Shown piece after piece: positions 17,390-26,454 of a stretch of DNA of 64,000 nt. The stretch comes from CAUZWH01 sp965224275. GTDB taxonomy: Bacteria; Pseudomonadota; Alphaproteobacteria; SHVV01. The stretch is from NCBI GenBank assembly GCA_965224275.1, contig CBDCYR010000001.1, positions 1 through 64,000 on the forward strand, written 5' to 3'. The position numbers and the translations under genes were made by a program. Each line of letters begins with the position of its first letter. The first letter of the stretch is position 1. The notes beneath the pieces were generated by a model that saw nothing but the letters and a program-made list of their open reading frames with translations, searched no databases and was not told the DNA's origin.

Positions 17390-18288
17390 GACGTATGGGT
17401 CGAGTTGTTATTGGTCAATTGTCGAACAGTGGCTTCGACACGATTGAGCCACCAGGCCAAAAGCGCGGCCATTATCAACACGACGATGGCGATCGACGGC
17501 AGGAGCACCACGCGAAGGTCTTGCCCAGGCCTCGCCGGCACCCAGGATAACGTCCCGATCGGGCGGCCGCTGATGTCAACCAGATTGATGTGGGCGCCAG
17601 GTGCGGGATCGTCGACACCTTGCAGGCGAACATTCTCTAGCTGAAGCGTTTCCGCCAGCAGCGGTAGATAGGTTGTATCCAGTCGTTGGGTAAGAATCAG
17701 AGTAGCGCCAGGATCAGGCGATCGCGGACTCTGATCGGTGCCCTCCGGCGAGATCCGGCTGACGGCAACGATATGCAGCACACCGCTTATCTCAACCATG
17801 GCGGTCGTTGCTTTGGATGGGATTGATTCGTCGCTCGTGCCTCGTGTAGCGCTCACGAGCGGCGCGATTGTGCCCAGCCCGAGAGGCGCTTGATCGGGCG
17901 CCAGAATCTTATTGCCCGCCATCGCGAATACAACGTCGTCACGTCCATTCACGACATAGCTCGACGAAATATCGTAGGTCTCGGCAAGATAGGTCCCGAC
18001 ATTGTCGTCGGCCCAGGTTTCGTCAAACGCGATCACGAGATTTTCGACCGCGGCATCCCAGCGCGCATAGTCCAGGGCAAGCGTCCCAAGCCGAGCGCTT
18101 TCATGCGCCAGCAGAGCTGTGACGGTGTGCTCCGAGGCCATCCGCGTGCTGCGGTCCTGATTTTGGGTAACGACAAACAGCACCACCGATAGCGAAATTC
18201 CGCCGACCAGGAACAACAGGACAACCGGGGGAATAAGACGAACCCGAAGCTCGCCGGCGGCCGGTCGTCGCGCTGGGTTCGTCGACAC
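17386..18288 (-). CDS. orphan CHASE4 sensor domain protein
   Basis: The 300-residue protein has an N-terminal membrane helix (residues 18-42), an extracytoplasmic CHASE4 domain with the hallmark LDYARWDAAVENL and DETWADDNVG, then a second helix (VVLLPSIAIVVLIMAALLAW, about 262-282) and only about 18 residues in the cytoplasm. CHASE4 normally feeds a GGDEF, EAL or histidine-kinase output, which is absent. The stop codon lies inside the palindrome at 17369-17389, so the gene may have been truncated there. Confidence 0.85.
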   Translation of the reverse strand: MSTNPARRPAAGELRVRLIPPVVLLFLVGGISLSVVLFVVTQNQDRSTRMASEHTVTALLAHESARLGTLALDYARWDAAVENLVIAFDETWADDNVGTYLAETYDISSSYVVNGRDDVVFAMAGNKILAPDQAPLGLGTIAPLVSATRGTSDESIPSKATTAMVEISGVLHIVAVSRISPEGTDQSPRSPDPGATLILTQRLDTTYLPLLAETLQLENVRLQGVDDPAPGAHINLVDISGRPIGTLSWVPARPGQDLRVVLLPSIAIVVLIMAALLAWWLNRVEATVRQLTNNNSTHTS

Positions 18289-18511
18289 AGCTACCGTCGC
18301 CGGGGATCTTCACGAATTCGTGAGTATCTCATCACGTGTTAGCCGCGGGGTCGTGAAACCAAGAGTTACCGAGTTTATTAGTTCTATTACCAAAACTATA
18401 CCTGAATATTGCCCCTCTATGTAAGGGTATACCCGTATGTATTGCATTGTGGGTCGGACGTTGCCGTTGGTGCAGGTGGCAGCTAGCGTACGTCATGCCC
18501 CTGACCGCCGC
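18289..18511. promoter_or_regulatory. divergent promoter region
   Basis: A 223-bp gap separates the leftward CHASE4 gene from the rightward transporter. It is AT-rich between 18350 and 18440 (for example gagtttattagttctattac) and holds a perfect 10-bp palindrome gggtataccc at 18425-18434, a possible operator. No further feature is seen. Confidence 0.45.
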
Positions 18512-19468
18512 ATGACCGTTGGCCCACGCGCGCAATCGGCGGAGCCTTCGCCGACTGGTGATCACCACGGGTGGCTGCCCTACGCGGCGCTCATCGTCAC
18601 CATGGTCATCTACGCTTTTGCAGTGATTGTCGCGCGCGATATCCGCGACGACATTCCGCCAGCTGGCCTGACGTTTTGGCGGTTTTTAGCGGCGTTCGTG
18701 ATCCTACTCCCCTTTGTTTATCGGCAGTGCCGCGAGCAATGGTCGGCAACCCTTCGCATGTGGCGCCATATCGTCGCCATCGCGGTGATTCAAACGGTAA
18801 TCGGCCAGGTGCTGTTTTACGTTGGCGTGCAAACGACCACGGCAACCAACGCCGGTCTCATTATCGCGGTCCAGCCGACTTTGGTGATCTTCTTTGCGTG
18901 GTTATTGCTGGGCGACGTGATGACCCGGCGTCAGGGCATCGGCCTGATCCTGGCGATTTTCGGCGCGACGGCCATTGTTATTCGCGGCGACATCGACGTC
19001 CTGCGGCAACTCGATTTCGTAGTCGGCGACTTTTGGATTCTGATCTCGATCGTGTGCTGGGGTTATTATTCGATCCTGGTACGCCAGTGCTCGGTGGCAC
19101 TGTCGCCGCTGGTTATCTTCGAAACCATGTGCTTCGTTTCGGTCGTTGCTCTCATCCCGGTGTATGGCGCTGAGATGTTGATTTGGGATGAGTATGTCTC
19201 GTTCAACCTCATCACGGTTTCGGCGGTGCTTTTCTTTGCTGTCTTCGCGTCGATCTTCGGTCTGTCGTTTTTGATGTACGCGATCTCGACGATAGGACCG
19301 GGTAGAACCGCAATGTTCAGCTATCTCATTCCCCCGTTTACGGCGATCGCGGCCTATTTCCTCCTGGACGAACTGTTCGAGGATTATCATCTCGTCGGCA
19401 TGATCCTAATCCTGCTCGGTGTTTACTTGGCCACGCGTCGCCGAGCCCCGGTCCGCGGCACGCCCTAG
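18512..19468 (+). CDS. EamA/DMT-family transporter
   Basis: The frame opens at 18437, but ATG 18512 (MTVGPRAQSAEPSPTGDHHG) is preferred because it gives a short polar tail before helix 1 (LPYAALIVTMVIYAFAVIVA). The 318-residue protein has about ten helices in two EamA repeats, with LTFWRFLAAFVILLPF and NAGLIIAVQPTLVIFFAWLLLGD in the first and AMFSYLIPPFTAIAAYFLLDE in the second. Likely role: efflux of amino acids or metabolites. The isochorismatase-like gene follows at 53 bp. Confidence 0.9.
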   Translation: MTVGPRAQSAEPSPTGDHHGWLPYAALIVTMVIYAFAVIVARDIRDDIPPAGLTFWRFLAAFVILLPFVYRQCREQWSATLRMWRHIVAIAVIQTVIGQVLFYVGVQTTTATNAGLIIAVQPTLVIFFAWLLLGDVMTRRQGIGLILAIFGATAIVIRGDIDVLRQLDFVVGDFWILISIVCWGYYSILVRQCSVALSPLVIFETMCFVSVVALIPVYGAEMLIWDEYVSFNLITVSAVLFFAVFASIFGLSFLMYAISTIGPGRTAMFSYLIPPFTAIAAYFLLDELFEDYHLVGMILILLGVYLATRRRAPVRGTP

Positions 19469-19520
19469 ACGGGCTCGCCTCACGTCGCCTACCATCCCAC
19501 AACACCTAGCGCGAGGCGGC

Positions 19521-20234
19521 ATGACAGATATCGGATTACCGCAAGACTACGTCGATACCGTGGTGAGCAAACGGGGCGGGCGTCGCCACGTCTTTTCATC
19601 GCTCGATCCCACCGCAACCGCGCTTGTCGTGGTTGATATGCAACGTGCGTTTGTTGCCGAGGGCGCGCCTTTCGAAATCGCTTCTGCGCGCGCTTTGGTG
19701 CCAACGATCAATCGACTGGCAGGCAAACTGCGCGCCGCTGGCGGTCAGGTGGTTTGGGTGCAGGCGACCCATCCGCCACGCGAATCACCTGAATACTTTT
19801 CCATGTTCTTCGAAAACTTCTTGGCGCCCGAGGCCCGCGATCGGGCTCACAAATCGGTCATGAAAAACAGCCCTGATCACGCCATCTTTAACGGTCTTGA
19901 GGTGCTCTCGAGCGATCAAATTGTCGAGAAGTGCCGTCCCAGCGCGTTTATCCAAGGCGCCTCCGATATCGAAGCGCGCTTGCGCTCCCTCGGCATCGAT
20001 GCGTTGCTGATCTGCGGTGTGGCAACCAACATGTGCTGCGAAACCACCGCGCGCGATGCGATGATGCGCGGATTCAAAGTGACAATGGTGGCCGATGCCA
20101 ACGCGGCGAATTCCGAGCTTGAGCATCAAGCCGGCTTACTGACGATGTTTCGCTACTTTGGAGACGTGCGGACCAGCGCTGATGTCATCGGTTTGATCGA
20201 TGCATCAACTCGCTCGCAATCTGCCGCCGAGTAG
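19521..20234 (+). CDS. isochorismatase-like cysteine hydrolase
   Basis: The start ATG at 19521 follows gcgaggcggc and gives 237 residues beginning MTDIGLPQDYVDTVV; the longer frame from 19419 would overlap the transporter. The Asp-Lys-Cys triad is visible in VVVDMQRAFV (Asp), EKCRPSAF (Lys) and GVATNMCCETTARDA (Cys). The family hydrolyses amides such as N-carbamoylsarcosine, biuret or ureidoacrylate, or isochorismate. A paralogue lies at 23142; both are near Rieske and AKR genes. Confidence 0.9.
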   Translation: MTDIGLPQDYVDTVVSKRGGRRHVFSSLDPTATALVVVDMQRAFVAEGAPFEIASARALVPTINRLAGKLRAAGGQVVWVQATHPPRESPEYFSMFFENFLAPEARDRAHKSVMKNSPDHAIFNGLEVLSSDQIVEKCRPSAFIQGASDIEARLRSLGIDALLICGVATNMCCETTARDAMMRGFKVTMVADANAANSELEHQAGLLTMFRYFGDVRTSADVIGLIDASTRSQSAAE

Positions 20235-20287
20235 CAGACGTTGCGCAAACGTCTCGCGCGCGGTGAGTTCTGGCGACCCCGAGCCCT

Positions 20288-21430
20288 TTAGTAGTTGGGC
20301 CCGTTGAGGGCTTCCCACACCAGCTTCTGGAAACTATGGGTGCCGTGCTCGCTGCGCCACGAGCGCTCGGCGTCGACCATCAAGCGGCCCTGGCGGTAGC
20401 CCCGTGATCTGATCGCGACTTGCTGCTTGGCCATCGCGCTGATGTCCTCGACCATGATGCGGTCGCGATAGTTCTTGATGTGGCCCATATCGGCCTCGTC
20501 CGGCGGAACATTGAGGCAGAAATTGTCGAGCCGCTGGTGGCTCGATTCAGGGCTGGTGGGCCACGTCACTTGGATTTTGAAATTCGGCGCACCCTGGTGC
20601 GCGATGAAGATGATATTCGGCCACATCGACCAGATATTGACGTCGGTGATCGACCGGCTGCCAAAATCATAAGGCAGTTCCTCATCGTCGAGCTCTTGCT
20701 TGCCGCGAATGATGTGCTTGCCCCACAGCCCGTAGTCCTCAGATTCCCAACTCATTTCGAGATAGGAGCCTTCGGACTCACCCATGATCGTGTGCAGCAC
20801 CGGGCAGTGGTAGCACTCGTTCATATCGAGAAAGAACTTCCAATTGTATTTTCCCGGTAAGGGGTCGCTGACAGCCAGCTTGAGGTCGTCGAAACCGGGC
20901 ACCGTGGCGCGAATATTATCGGCAAAGCCGGGAAACTGATCGGCGATCGACGCTGCGTCAGGGTCTAGATTGACGAACACCATATGCAACATCGTATCGA
21001 CCCGGATTTCAGCGAGACCAAAATCACCGTGCTCAAATCCGGCTACGTTTTCAGCATTGCCCGCGGCTTTTAGATTGCCTTCCAGGTCATACGACCAGGC
21101 ATGAAATGGACAGGTGAAGATCGTTCGATTACCTCGACCCTCGGCGAGAATGTGGCCGCGATGCATGCATACATTGTAATAGGCGCGGAGTTCGCCATCC
21201 TTGGCCCGACACACAAGAACTTTTTGATCGAGTAAGTCGGCGGTGATGTAGTCGCCAATGTTCTCTAAGTCGTGCAAGTACCCCACCAGTTGCCAGGTTC
21301 GAAACCAGATCGCCTCCTTTTCGCGCTCGTAAATATCCGGATCGTAGTAGTAATGCCCGGGCAATGTGCCCGAGAGCTCGGGATCTGGATGAAACGTGCT
21401 TTCCAAATGAGGATCGTGCTGCAAGGTCAC
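20288..21430 (-). CDS. Rieske oxygenase, carnitine/choline monooxygenase-like
   Basis: The 380-residue alpha subunit has the Rieske motif CMHRGHILAEG followed by CPFHAWSYDLEG. The mononuclear iron site reads DMNECYHCPVLH, where the acidic residue three before the first His, usually Asp, is Glu. A Glu bridge in this place is known in carnitine monooxygenase CntA and relatives acting on quaternary amines, so a trimethylammonium or betaine substrate is a fair inference. It is transcribed alone leftward. No reductase partner (CntB type) is nearby. Confidence 0.9.
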   Translation of the reverse strand: MTLQHDPHLESTFHPDPELSGTLPGHYYYDPDIYEREKEAIWFRTWQLVGYLHDLENIGDYITADLLDQKVLVCRAKDGELRAYYNVCMHRGHILAEGRGNRTIFTCPFHAWSYDLEGNLKAAGNAENVAGFEHGDFGLAEIRVDTMLHMVFVNLDPDAASIADQFPGFADNIRATVPGFDDLKLAVSDPLPGKYNWKFFLDMNECYHCPVLHTIMGESEGSYLEMSWESEDYGLWGKHIIRGKQELDDEELPYDFGSRSITDVNIWSMWPNIIFIAHQGAPNFKIQVTWPTSPESSHQRLDNFCLNVPPDEADMGHIKNYRDRIMVEDISAMAKQQVAIRSRGYRQGRLMVDAERSWRSEHGTHSFQKLVWEALNGPNY

Positions 21431-21665
21431 CAGACACCTCCGTTCTGCCGAGGGTCGCCCCGCCCCCGGGCGGACAGTCGTTCAATCGTGGCGGCTATCT
21501 GAAAGCGGGTCAACCGGTCGGATGCTCGGGGCAATGGTGGATTCGCCCCTGTGGCTGAATTTCACTGGAATTGGTGGTATCGGACTTGCCAATTCCGCAC
21601 TATCATTTCGCTAATGCCTCAACGAACAGCCGGGTCGCGGCAACAAAGGCAGGGGGCGTTTCCTT

Positions 21666-22028
21666 ATGGCGAACATCCTAAATCGCCAGCACTACCACAA
21701 AGGCGATCGGATTTTTCGCACCGGCGACGGTGCGACCTCGGCGTTTCTTATCCAGGCCGGATCGGTGGATATCATCATCGGGCAGGGTGACGCTGAAACG
21801 GTCGTCAGTACGCTCGGCGCCGGTGAGATCTTTGGCGAGATGGCGCTGCTTGACGACGCGCCTCGATCAGCGGCCGCGGTTGCTTGTGAATCCACGACCT
21901 GCGTCCTCATTACCCGTACCGACTTCCAGAAGCGGGTTGATAAATCCGACGCGTTTATCCGCGCGCTCCTCATGCTGATGACCAAGCGCTTGCGCGAAAC
22001 GACGAGCGCCCAGGGTAAGGCGGATTAA
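21666..22028 (+). CDS. stand-alone cyclic-nucleotide-binding domain protein
   Basis: The 120-residue protein consists of one cNMP-binding beta-roll: HYHKGDRIFRTGDGATSAFL, then the phosphate-binding cassette GEIFGEMALLDDAPRSAAA with Glu, and the Arg-Ser/Ala pair in place. It ends after a C-terminal helix (ALLMLMTKRLRE), and no helix-turn-helix follows, so it is not a CRP-type regulator. It may sense cAMP or cGMP and act through protein contacts. Confidence 0.9.
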   Translation: MANILNRQHYHKGDRIFRTGDGATSAFLIQAGSVDIIIGQGDAETVVSTLGAGEIFGEMALLDDAPRSAAAVACESTTCVLITRTDFQKRVDKSDAFIRALLMLMTKRLRETTSAQGKAD

Positions 22029-22082
22029 TTCGATTATGATTGGGCCGACGCTGGCCTAAACGCCTGCCCGCAGACCCCGCCC

Positions 22083-23018
22083 ATGGAACATCGCCAGCTC
22101 GGGCACAATGGCCCCAACGTTTCAATCATCGGTCTGGGTTGCAATCAACTTGGCCTTGACGCAACGGCTGCGGGCCGCCGGACCGACCACCGGCTGCTGG
22201 AGCGTGCAATAGAACTCGGCATCAACCATTTTGATACCGCCGATTCGTACACCCATGGCGATAGCGAACGCGTCCTGGGTGAGTTTCGCCGCCACCACCC
22301 CGATGTGCTGGTCGCCACAAAAGTGGGCTATCTTTATCGACCAACCAGTCCAATCCAACGCTTGGCAGCGCCGATCGCCCGCACCGCAGTGCGCAGATTA
22401 CCAGAGCGGCGGCGGCGGCTCATCGCATGGGAACGGCCGCGCAGCACCCAGGACTATGCACCTGCCTACATCATTCGAGTCGTCGATGAGTCCTTGCGCC
22501 GCTTATCCAGCGATTGCCTGGACCTGTTTTATCTCCATAGCCCACCCGCATCTGTGATCGAGCAGAATGATGCATTTGAAACGGTGACCCGATTGCGCGA
22601 TGCTGGCAAGATTCGGTATTTGGCCTTCTCGATCAAACCCGGCGAGTCCTATCCGCTTGATGCATTGGAGCAGGTGAACCTCCAGGCCATTCAACTGCCG
22701 TTGAGTCCCGGTAACAGCAGCGATGCCGATGTGCTGTTGCCGTGGGCGCGCGCCAATGGGATCGGCACCATCGTCAATATGCCATTCGACAAAGGCACAA
22801 CGCTGACACCTCGAGAGGGCGATTGGGGTTTGCTGGCTGATGGCTCGCCGCGCAGCCTGGCCCAGGCGGCGATGCGCCTCGCCCTCCAGAACCCGAACGT
22901 CACATGCGCTATTCCCGGTACGTCAAATATCGCGCATCTCGAAGAAAATGCAGCGTCGGCGGACTCGCCGCCAGTAACCGATGCGCAAGAAGCGAACCTC
23001 GTCGGAGGGCAGGACTGA
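22083..23018 (+). CDS. aldo/keto reductase
   Basis: The 311-residue protein has the AKR tetrad: Asp and Tyr in HFDTADSYTHGDSE, Lys in VLVATKVGYLY and His in LFYLHSPP. The NADPH-binding C-terminal part includes VTCAIPGTSNIAHLEEN. It lies between the cNMP-binding gene and an isochorismatase-like gene, all rightward, and may reduce a carbonyl in the same route. It is distinct from the AKR at 16372. Confidence 0.92.
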   Translation: MEHRQLGHNGPNVSIIGLGCNQLGLDATAAGRRTDHRLLERAIELGINHFDTADSYTHGDSERVLGEFRRHHPDVLVATKVGYLYRPTSPIQRLAAPIARTAVRRLPERRRRLIAWERPRSTQDYAPAYIIRVVDESLRRLSSDCLDLFYLHSPPASVIEQNDAFETVTRLRDAGKIRYLAFSIKPGESYPLDALEQVNLQAIQLPLSPGNSSDADVLLPWARANGIGTIVNMPFDKGTTLTPREGDWGLLADGSPRSLAQAAMRLALQNPNVTCAIPGTSNIAHLEENAASADSPPVTDAQEANLVGGQD

Positions 23019-23141
23019 CACGTGCGTTTCCACAGCGGGTCATCCTCCACGGTGCACGGCGGCAACATGGTCGCCGTCGCCAACCTGAAATGAACCGCTC
23101 GGATGTGTTAAGAATGGACGACCGCAGAGCAGGAAGATCCC

Positions 23142-23843
23142 ATGCACGATGTTGAAATACCCCAGGAACACCTGGATCGCGTGATCCGTCGGCGCGGCAC
23201 ATTGCATGTCTTCGAGAAGTTTGATCCTGGCAGCACAGCGATGGTCGTGGTCGATATGCAAAACGCCTTCGTGGCACCCGGCGCACTGGCAGAAGTGCCC
23301 AAAGCCCGCGAAATCACCCCCAATATCAACCGGATTGCGAAGGCATTGCGCGGCGCCGGCGGCACGGTGGTGTGGATACGCGGGCACGTGGAATCAAACC
23401 GCGGACCGTGGGCCCACTACCTCGCCAATTTCGAGCGTGATCCCGATTCCTGGTCACGGGCCTTGGAACCTGACAGCGAAGGATGGCAGTTCTGGTCCGA
23501 CCTCGACGTCCAAGATGACGACATGATCGTCGGCAAGGACCGCTACAGCGCCTTCTGGGGCCACGGCAATCTTGCCCAGAAATTGCGCGATCACGAGATT
23601 AACACCGTCATCGTTACCGGCACGTTGACCAATTCATGCTGCGAATCGACCGCCCGTGATGCTATGCAGAATGACTTCGCCACGATCATGGTCATGGACG
23701 CAAATGCCTGCCGTTCGGATGAAGAGCACCTCGCGACCATGTGCACGTTTATCAACAGCTTCGGCGATGTGCTTTCGACCGAACAGATCGTTAAACGGAT
23801 CGCAGATGTGGCGGCAACCGTGGTTCGGTCGGCAGCGGAGTAG
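23142..23843 (+). CDS. isochorismatase-like cysteine hydrolase
   Basis: This 233-residue paralogue of the protein at 19521 has the triad in VVVDMQNAFVAPG (Asp), IVGKDRYSAFWG (Lys) and TGTLTNSCCESTARDAM (Cys). It shares the opening style (IPQEHLDRVIRRRGTLHVFEKFDPGSTA) with the first, suggesting a common ancestor and related amide substrates. The M20-fold gene follows at 61 bp. Confidence 0.9.
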   Translation: MHDVEIPQEHLDRVIRRRGTLHVFEKFDPGSTAMVVVDMQNAFVAPGALAEVPKAREITPNINRIAKALRGAGGTVVWIRGHVESNRGPWAHYLANFERDPDSWSRALEPDSEGWQFWSDLDVQDDDMIVGKDRYSAFWGHGNLAQKLRDHEINTVIVTGTLTNSCCESTARDAMQNDFATIMVMDANACRSDEEHLATMCTFINSFGDVLSTEQIVKRIADVAATVVRSAAE

Positions 23844-23904
23844 CGCGGCAAAACTGATGTGGATCAAACCGCCAACCCCTGCTGCAGGGTAATACCCACG
23901 AGAG

Positions 23905-25227
23905 ATGAACGTCCTGCCGGATAAGCTCAGGAACTGGGTTGACCAGGCCGTTGCGGTTGTCGACGGCGACGAATTGCTCGACCTCACGGCGCGCATGGTC
24001 GACATATCGAGCCCAACCGGCGAAGAGCGAGAAATCGCAGAATTTCTTACCGATTTCATGCGAGAAGGCGGGCTCGAGGCGCACTACCAACCCATGGATG
24101 CCAATCAAGGTAATGCGATTGCCCGCGCCCGGGGCGAGGGATCGGGCCCCGATTTGATGATCTATGCCCCGATTGACACCGCGTTCGCCGGCGACCCCGA
24201 CGAGGACGAGCCGTGGATCGATCTCGATCAACGCCCCGACCAGATACCCGAAGCGATCGTGGAGAACGGTGTTGTTACTGGACTGGGCGCCCACAATCCA
24301 AAGGGCCATGGCGCGTGCGCCATCATGGCCGCCCTGGCACTAACTCGATCCAACGTTCCTCTCAAGGGCGACATCATCGTTGGCCTCGGTGCTGGCGGTA
24401 TGCCAACCAATTACCGCGGCGCTCCTGGCGGCAGTCCACGATATGACATCGGCCACGGTTCCGGCTGCGCATTCATGCTTGAACAAGGGGTGCGTGGCGA
24501 CTTCGCGATTATCTCGAAGCCCGGGCCGGTTTCGTTTGAGGAGGTTGGCCTGTGTTGGTTTCGCGTTCGCGTGAAGGGCGTTCTCGGCTATGCCGGCACC
24601 CGTCATATCGTGAAGCATCGCAACCCGATCATCGATGCGGCCAAGGTCATCGAGGGTCTGGAAGCATGGTTTCCGGAATACACGGCCCGCAATTCGTCGG
24701 GCACGGTGGGACCCCAAGGAAGTATCGGTTGCATCCGCGGCGGCTGGCCCAATAAACCGACCTTCATCCCGGAAGCCTGCGATATCTATCTCGATTTGCG
24801 GGTGAGTCCACGCACCGATCCGGTTGACGTGAAGCGTCAATTCGCCGAGGCAATGGCCGGTATTCTTGAGAAGAACCAAGACATTGACCTTGAATGGGAG
24901 ATGATGCTGGCCATTCCCGGCAGCCACACCGACGAAAACAATTGGATTGTGCAGTCGACGATACGCGCTTGGCAGGAAATGGCGGGCACCACGTATAGCG
25001 CCGGGACCGGCGGAAGTGGCGCGACCGAAGCAAACATTCTCCGTGCCTGGGGCGTCCCTACCGCACGGATCGGACTGCCGCAACCAGCACAACCGTTGGC
25101 GCATGCCGGGATGTTCTCGATGGGTGAGGTACATGTCGACAGCCTCACCAAACTTACCAAAGCATTGATCACGGCAGCCGTGGACACCTGCTGTCGCTCG
25201 ACCGGCGATGTCGGACTTGATGGATAG
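23905..25227 (+). CDS. M20-fold (ArgE/DapE-like) protein lacking most metal ligands
   Basis: The 440-residue protein has the M20 fold with its dimerisation domain, but the ligand positions are altered. The HxD strand reads MIYAPIDTAF (His replaced by Pro), the bridging Asp loop reads GAHNPKGHGA (Asn for Asp), the Glu-Glu pair region reads GLGAGGMP, and the next acidic position reads ISKPGP (Lys for Glu). The last His is kept in PLAHAGMFSMGE. A standard di-zinc site cannot form, so it is either catalytically different or a binding protein. It sits directly upstream of the Rieske/extradiol block by 19 bp. Confidence 0.82.
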   Translation: MNVLPDKLRNWVDQAVAVVDGDELLDLTARMVDISSPTGEEREIAEFLTDFMREGGLEAHYQPMDANQGNAIARARGEGSGPDLMIYAPIDTAFAGDPDEDEPWIDLDQRPDQIPEAIVENGVVTGLGAHNPKGHGACAIMAALALTRSNVPLKGDIIVGLGAGGMPTNYRGAPGGSPRYDIGHGSGCAFMLEQGVRGDFAIISKPGPVSFEEVGLCWFRVRVKGVLGYAGTRHIVKHRNPIIDAAKVIEGLEAWFPEYTARNSSGTVGPQGSIGCIRGGWPNKPTFIPEACDIYLDLRVSPRTDPVDVKRQFAEAMAGILEKNQDIDLEWEMMLAIPGSHTDENNWIVQSTIRAWQEMAGTTYSAGTGGSGATEANILRAWGVPTARIGLPQPAQPLAHAGMFSMGEVHVDSLTKLTKALITAAVDTCCRSTGDVGLDG

Positions 25228-25246
25228 GAGATAGGACGGGTCGGCT

Positions 25247-26425
25247 ATGTCGTTAATGCCTAAACCAACGGGAGTCCCGCGCCAGGCAACCATTCAGATC
25301 ACCGGCGCCGCGGAAGGAAAATCGCGTTTCCCGATCTACGACGCAGCGGACCTCGCATTTCCCGAATACTGGTATCCGATCATGTGGTCACGCGACCTTA
25401 AATCCAAGCGTAGCGGGGTGGGTACCGGCCTGAGCGTCCTCGGGCACGAGATCGCACTGTTCCGTGATGGCGGCAAAGTTCATGCCCTGGAAAACCGGTG
25501 CCCGCACCGCGGCGTCCCGCTCGACAACGCGTCGTGCGATTTTCCGGGAACCCGCACCTGCGCCTACCACGGCTGGGTCTACGACCTGGCGAGTGGTGAC
25601 CTAAAAGCAGCGCTTACCGATGGACCGGATTCACCGATTGTTGGCAAGGGGTCGGTACGGGTACGGACCTATCCGGTCGAGGAAAGGTTCGGGTTGATCT
25701 GGATATATATAGGAACGCAAGATCCGCCCCCGGTCGAAACCGACATTCCCGAGGAATGGTTGCATAGCGACGCAATTATTACCGGGCGGATCACACAACG
25801 CGCCGGTGATTGGCGTCATGCGGCCGAGAACGGTTACGACGAAGGACACGTTAAGTATCTCCACCGCCGCGGGGTATGGACTTTCTGGCGACGCGCACCG
25901 GGGTGGGGTTGGTCGGACCCGCGAATATCAGAAGATCGCAAGTGGCTAACCCGCGAACTTATTGACGTCGGTCTTGGCGGCGAGTTCGCGGGTTTGGGTT
26001 ATTGGCCGCCCAAGAACTGGTGGCGTTGGCGGCGGGGCGCACGTGGCGTCCGGTTTCGGCTACCGGGCACACTCCGTGTGCAGTATGCGAACTGGGCCCA
26101 CTACGAATGGTATGTCCCTAGCAAGCAGGGCTACCATCGCTACCTGCAATTCATTTGCAAGCGAGCTAGCGGACTTGCGGCGCTGTGGCACCGGATCAAA
26201 TATCGTTTCTATATCTATCCATTTTTCCACCGCCAATTTAACGATCAGGATGCCTGGATGGTTGAGAACATGACGACGCCGCCGGAAGTTCTCTATCGCC
26301 CCGACAAGGCAATGCAATCGCTACGTCAATTCCTTAACGACTACGCCAGGGGTGTCCCGCGTGACGTCGACCACGAGCCAGTGACCTATCCGGTTATGGA
26401 AATCACGGAAGTAGCGCCAGATTAG
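25247..26425 (+). CDS. Rieske oxygenase alpha subunit, CarAa-like
   Basis: The 392-residue protein has the Rieske motif CPHRGVPLDNAS followed by CAYHGWVYDLASGDL and an iron site NGYDEGHVKYLH. Length and the segment GSVRVRTYPVEERFGLIWIYIG resemble the single-component-alpha group that includes carbazole 1,9a-dioxygenase CarAa and 2-oxoquinoline 8-monooxygenase. It heads a tight rightward cluster with a ring-fission-product hydrolase and an extradiol dioxygenase, so it probably makes the catechol-like substrate for ring cleavage. No ferredoxin or reductase is adjacent. Confidence 0.9.
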   Translation: MSLMPKPTGVPRQATIQITGAAEGKSRFPIYDAADLAFPEYWYPIMWSRDLKSKRSGVGTGLSVLGHEIALFRDGGKVHALENRCPHRGVPLDNASCDFPGTRTCAYHGWVYDLASGDLKAALTDGPDSPIVGKGSVRVRTYPVEERFGLIWIYIGTQDPPPVETDIPEEWLHSDAIITGRITQRAGDWRHAAENGYDEGHVKYLHRRGVWTFWRRAPGWGWSDPRISEDRKWLTRELIDVGLGGEFAGLGYWPPKNWWRWRRGARGVRFRLPGTLRVQYANWAHYEWYVPSKQGYHRYLQFICKRASGLAALWHRIKYRFYIYPFFHRQFNDQDAWMVENMTTPPEVLYRPDKAMQSLRQFLNDYARGVPRDVDHEPVTYPVMEITEVAPD

Positions 26426-26454
26426 AGCCAGACGTTTGTGGGGGAGGAGTTCTT

